Shown here: positions 7,207-8,376 of the stretch, one piece after another
How positions within the stretch are numbered: the first letter of the stretch is position 1
Layout of the letters: each line of letters starts with the position of its first letter
Origin: Kiritimatiellia bacterium
GTDB lineage: Bacteria; Verrucomicrobiota; Kiritimatiellia; JAAZAB01
NCBI GenBank assembly: GCA_018400335.1
Contig: JAGYMT010000052.1
Location: 1 to 8,376 of the forward strand
DNA length: 8,376 nucleotides
Direction of reading: 5' to 3'
Made by a program: the position numbers and the translations under genes
Notes under the pieces: generated by a model
What the model saw: only the letters and a program-made list of their open reading frames with translations
The model's database searches: none
Told to the model about the DNA's origin: nothing

Positions 7207-7374
7207 ATGACGGTGACAGTTTCTTCGTGGAAGCCGGCGGCAAGCGCTTGCATATACGACTTCATTGAAGCGATCAAGGGGATCGGACCGGCGCTTGCCG
7301 AAGGAATCATTGCCGGTCGCCCCTATGAGTCCATGGATGAGCTGGTGAAGGTAAAAGGAATCAGGGAACATTGA
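7207..7374 (+). CDS. 55-residue helix-hairpin-helix mini-protein (ComEA-like fragment)
   Basis: The ORF starts 20 bases after the large gene, with AGGG 7 bases before its ATG. Residues 18-37 read DFIEAIKGIGPALAEGIIAG, a canonical helix-hairpin-helix with the GIG hairpin, and RPYESMDELVKVKGI begins the second HhH of the ComEA-type repeat. The frame then stops as REH, just where the second hairpin should continue (GIG.KTL..I). The leading 'N.NTA' segment of ComEA repeats is replaced by SSWKPAASAC, and there is no membrane segment. HhH domains bind the DNA backbone without sequence preference. Lacking the second helix, this is either a truncated gene or a stand-alone half-domain; the good ribosome site supports some translation. 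A 160-residue minus-strand frame covering it is a shadow. Confidence 0.55.
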   Translation: MTVTVSSWKPAASACIYDFIEAIKGIGPALAEGIIAGRPYESMDELVKVKGIREH

Positions 7375-7640
7375 GGGGACATTGCGGTCAAGCCGGTGCA
7401 ACTCATTGGAAAGAAGTGCGTTAGCATTATCAGCCGGCCGTTTTGATCTATGAGCGCAAAACTCGGTTGGATCGTTGATAGTCAATGACTTATGACCGCT
7501 AAAGGTTCTATACTTGATCATTCTATCCTTCGGAGACGCCGGGGACAAGAGATCCGCATCGGTGGCGACCCAGATGTAAGAGCCTGATAAGAAGGAATAT
7601 ATGGCGATTGTCCAAGATCTGAATGTTTTCGCGAAAGGTG
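7375..7640. other. Gene-poor spacer with one possible CsrA-like fragment
   Basis: I see no convincing gene in this stretch. The G+C content drops relative to the flanking genes, and the HhH frame stays open after its TGA only as far as 7446 without recognisable family text. The one notable element is the 31-codon ORF at 7492-7587, annotated separately. Confidence 0.5.
7492..7587 (+). pseudogene. Possible N-terminal fragment of a CsrA-like regulator
   Basis: A 31-residue frame contains SILRRRRGQEIRIGGDPDV and then stops. It lines up with the first strands of CsrA (LVLSRR.GE.I.IGDDI.V), an RNA-binding regulator of about 60-80 residues. The canonical MLVLSR start is not intact and the second half is missing. 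The match is short and Arg-rich, so chance resemblance is a real possibility. No ribosome site is evident. Confidence 0.2.
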
Positions 7641-7668
7641 TTGACGGGTTCGGTGTGTATGATAGAGT
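7641..7668 (+). promoter_or_regulatory. Candidate promoter for the winged-helix gene
   Basis: TTGACG (7641-7646) and TAGAGT (7663-7668) are separated by 16 bases, one and two mismatches from the sigma70 consensus. The -10 region lies within the left arm of the palindrome at 7661-7712, so a protein bound to the palindrome would block this promoter. Confidence 0.35.
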
Positions 7669-7712
7669 ATTAAGCAGAGACGGCATAACGCCGAATCGTT
7701 TAATACTATATC
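7661..7712. repeat. 52-bp imperfect palindrome before the winged-helix gene
   Basis: The left arm (7661-7684) and right arm (7690-7712) are inverted copies around an ATAAC centre. The outer 13 positions pair at 11 or more (GATA, then AGTATTAA match exactly), the inner CGGC/GCCG pairs exactly, and the middle is mismatched. The right arm ends 2 bases before the GGGGG ribosome site of the next gene. Possible roles are an operator for the winged-helix protein, an mRNA hairpin near its start, or the end of a mobile element. There is no T-run, so it is not a terminator. Confidence 0.6.
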
Positions 7713-7724
7713 ATGGGGGTTCTG

Positions 7725-8189
7725 ATGATTGCTCCAGCCCGTTCCGCAGACCGATTGGCGAAGTTGCTCTCTCGGCGCAAGTGCTGGTTGCTGGCCGAGC
7801 TGGCCGTGGCGCTGGACTGCGCGCTGATTACAGTGCGAAGGCTGCTTAAGGAGGTCGGCTATTTCAGGAGCTATACACATAACGGCAAGTGGTACACGCT
7901 GTCTACGACGCCACGGTTCGACAGTGACGGTTTCTGGCGGCATAAGGGAATCGGGTTTTCAAAGCAGGGAAGTCTCACCGAAGCGATCCGGTATTTGATC
8001 GGTCGGAGCCCTGTGGGACTTTCGGCCAGGGAACTTGGAGAGAAGCTCCAGCACCCCTGCCATGCGGTGTTGACGATTCTGCACAAGGCTGGAGAGATTG
8101 ACCGGATCAAGATAGGAGGCGAGTTTCGATACCTCTCAACGAAAGAGCGAACTAATCGCAGACAGCGGGCGCAGGTGCTCTTGGAGTAG
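7725..8189 (+). CDS. Tandem winged-helix protein ending at an in-frame TAG
   Basis: A 154-residue product from the ATG at 7725, chosen over the ATG at 7713 because GGGGG lies 5 bases before it. Residues 8-60 form a winged-helix unit (LLAELAVALDCALITVRRLL, then a wing HNGKWYTL). Residues 66-84 carry an aromatic linker (FDSDGFWRHKGIGFSKQGS). Residues 85-138 form a second winged helix (LSARELGEKL, HAVLTILHKAGEI, IGGEFRYLS). The protein is likely to bind DNA; there is no enzymatic motif. The frame ends in RRQRAQVLLE and a TAG at 8187, yet the same frame continues for at least 62 more codons with a third HTH-like unit, so the complete protein is longer and this copy may be interrupted. Such orphan multi-HTH proteins commonly accompany transposable or other dispersed elements; that role is inference. 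A palindrome and a candidate promoter lie just upstream. Confidence 0.65.
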   Translation: MIAPARSADRLAKLLSRRKCWLLAELAVALDCALITVRRLLKEVGYFRSYTHNGKWYTLSTTPRFDSDGFWRHKGIGFSKQGSLTEAIRYLIGRSPVGLSARELGEKLQHPCHAVLTILHKAGEIDRIKIGGEFRYLSTKERTNRRQRAQVLLE

Positions 8190-8376
8190 AAGCCTGAATC
8201 ACCAGCGTCGTTAGGCGCACAGGCGGCCGTTTTCGTGTTGGTCGAATACATCAATAACCCGGAACTGTCGTTTGAGCAGATCGCCTGCAACGTAGAGAAG
8301 CGCAGGCAAATCACCGTCACCCAGGAAAGCATCCGCTGCTTCTTTAAGGAGCAGGGAGTAAAAAAAACGCCCGAAA
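8190..8376 (+). CDS. In-frame continuation of the winged-helix gene after TAG, cut by the window edge
   Basis: The frame of the preceding gene stays open from the TAG to the window end, 62 codons without a stop. It reads LVEYINNPELSFEQIACNVE, then RRQITVTQESIRCFFKEQGV, then KKTPE. The pattern is a helix-turn-helix of the sort found at the N-terminus of transposases (S..QIA..V, V...SIR.FF...G). Either a single TAG has split one long protein, or this is a second gene starting at GTG 8235, with AGGCGG 8 bases upstream. The continuous frame and lack of intervening stops favour one original gene with a nonsense mutation, or suppression of the stop. The 3' end is outside the window. Confidence 0.5.

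Noticed and set aside
7204..7686. 160-codon minus-strand frame
   Set aside because: It covers the helix-hairpin-helix ORF antisense and crosses the palindrome and spacer; the HhH motif on the plus strand is the better explanation.
7871..8332. 153-codon minus-strand frame
   Set aside because: Antisense to the winged-helix gene, which has a ribosome site and recognisable HTH units.
1..8376. CRISPR array, tRNA or complete insertion sequence
   Set aside because: No regularly spaced repeats, no cloverleaf-like segment, and no transposase with DDE or HUH motifs were found in the visible sequence.

Overview
This GC-rich window carries bacterial gene families. It holds one very large plus-strand enzyme gene, a short minus-strand catabolic-type operon, and several broken or very short genes between and beyond them. 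The D-aminopeptidase/amidohydrolase/DegT-type aminotransferase grouping and the exported-looking glycosidase with HEAT repeats recall Verrucomicrobiota, Lentisphaerota, Kiritimatiellota or Planctomycetota. That placement is inference from family content; the window has no rRNA or other taxonomic marker.

Layout: (1) 1-268: the 3' end of a plus-strand reading frame with weak resemblance to a LacI-type regulator, overlapped by a small minus-strand ORF. (2) 269-2195, minus strand: a 74-residue remnant of a DegT/DnrJ/EryC1 aminotransferase, then an intact amidohydrolase (PF04909 type), then an intact M55 (DppA-like) D-aminopeptidase that overlaps the amidohydrolase by 4 bases. (3) 2200-2935: the C-terminal stub of a second amidohydrolase broken by a TGA, a sigma70-like promoter, a probable intrinsic terminator, and a short DUF6788-like ORF, all on the minus strand. 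(4) 2990-7186, plus strand: a protein of about 1398 residues that appears to combine a beta-sandwich, an Ig-like domain, a TIM-barrel glycosidase domain resembling GH66, a glutamine-amidotransferase-like domain without its cysteine, and a helical HEAT-like end. (5) 7207-7374: a 55-residue helix-hairpin-helix ORF. (6) 7375-7724: a gene-poor stretch with a possible CsrA-like fragment and a strong imperfect palindrome. (7) 7725-8376: a tandem winged-helix protein interrupted by one in-frame TAG and running off the window, probably part of a dispersed, mobile-type family.

How the genes fit: the minus-strand operon looks like small-molecule hydrolysis (an amide or lactone type reaction plus D-amino-acid peptide cleavage) that once also had an aminotransferase. 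The divergent large gene looks like extracytoplasmic or surface carbohydrate processing. Remnants on both sides of the large gene, and the selfish-looking HTH gene at the right edge, point to an accessory region with recent gene loss. No CRISPR array, tRNA, rRNA or complete insertion sequence was seen.
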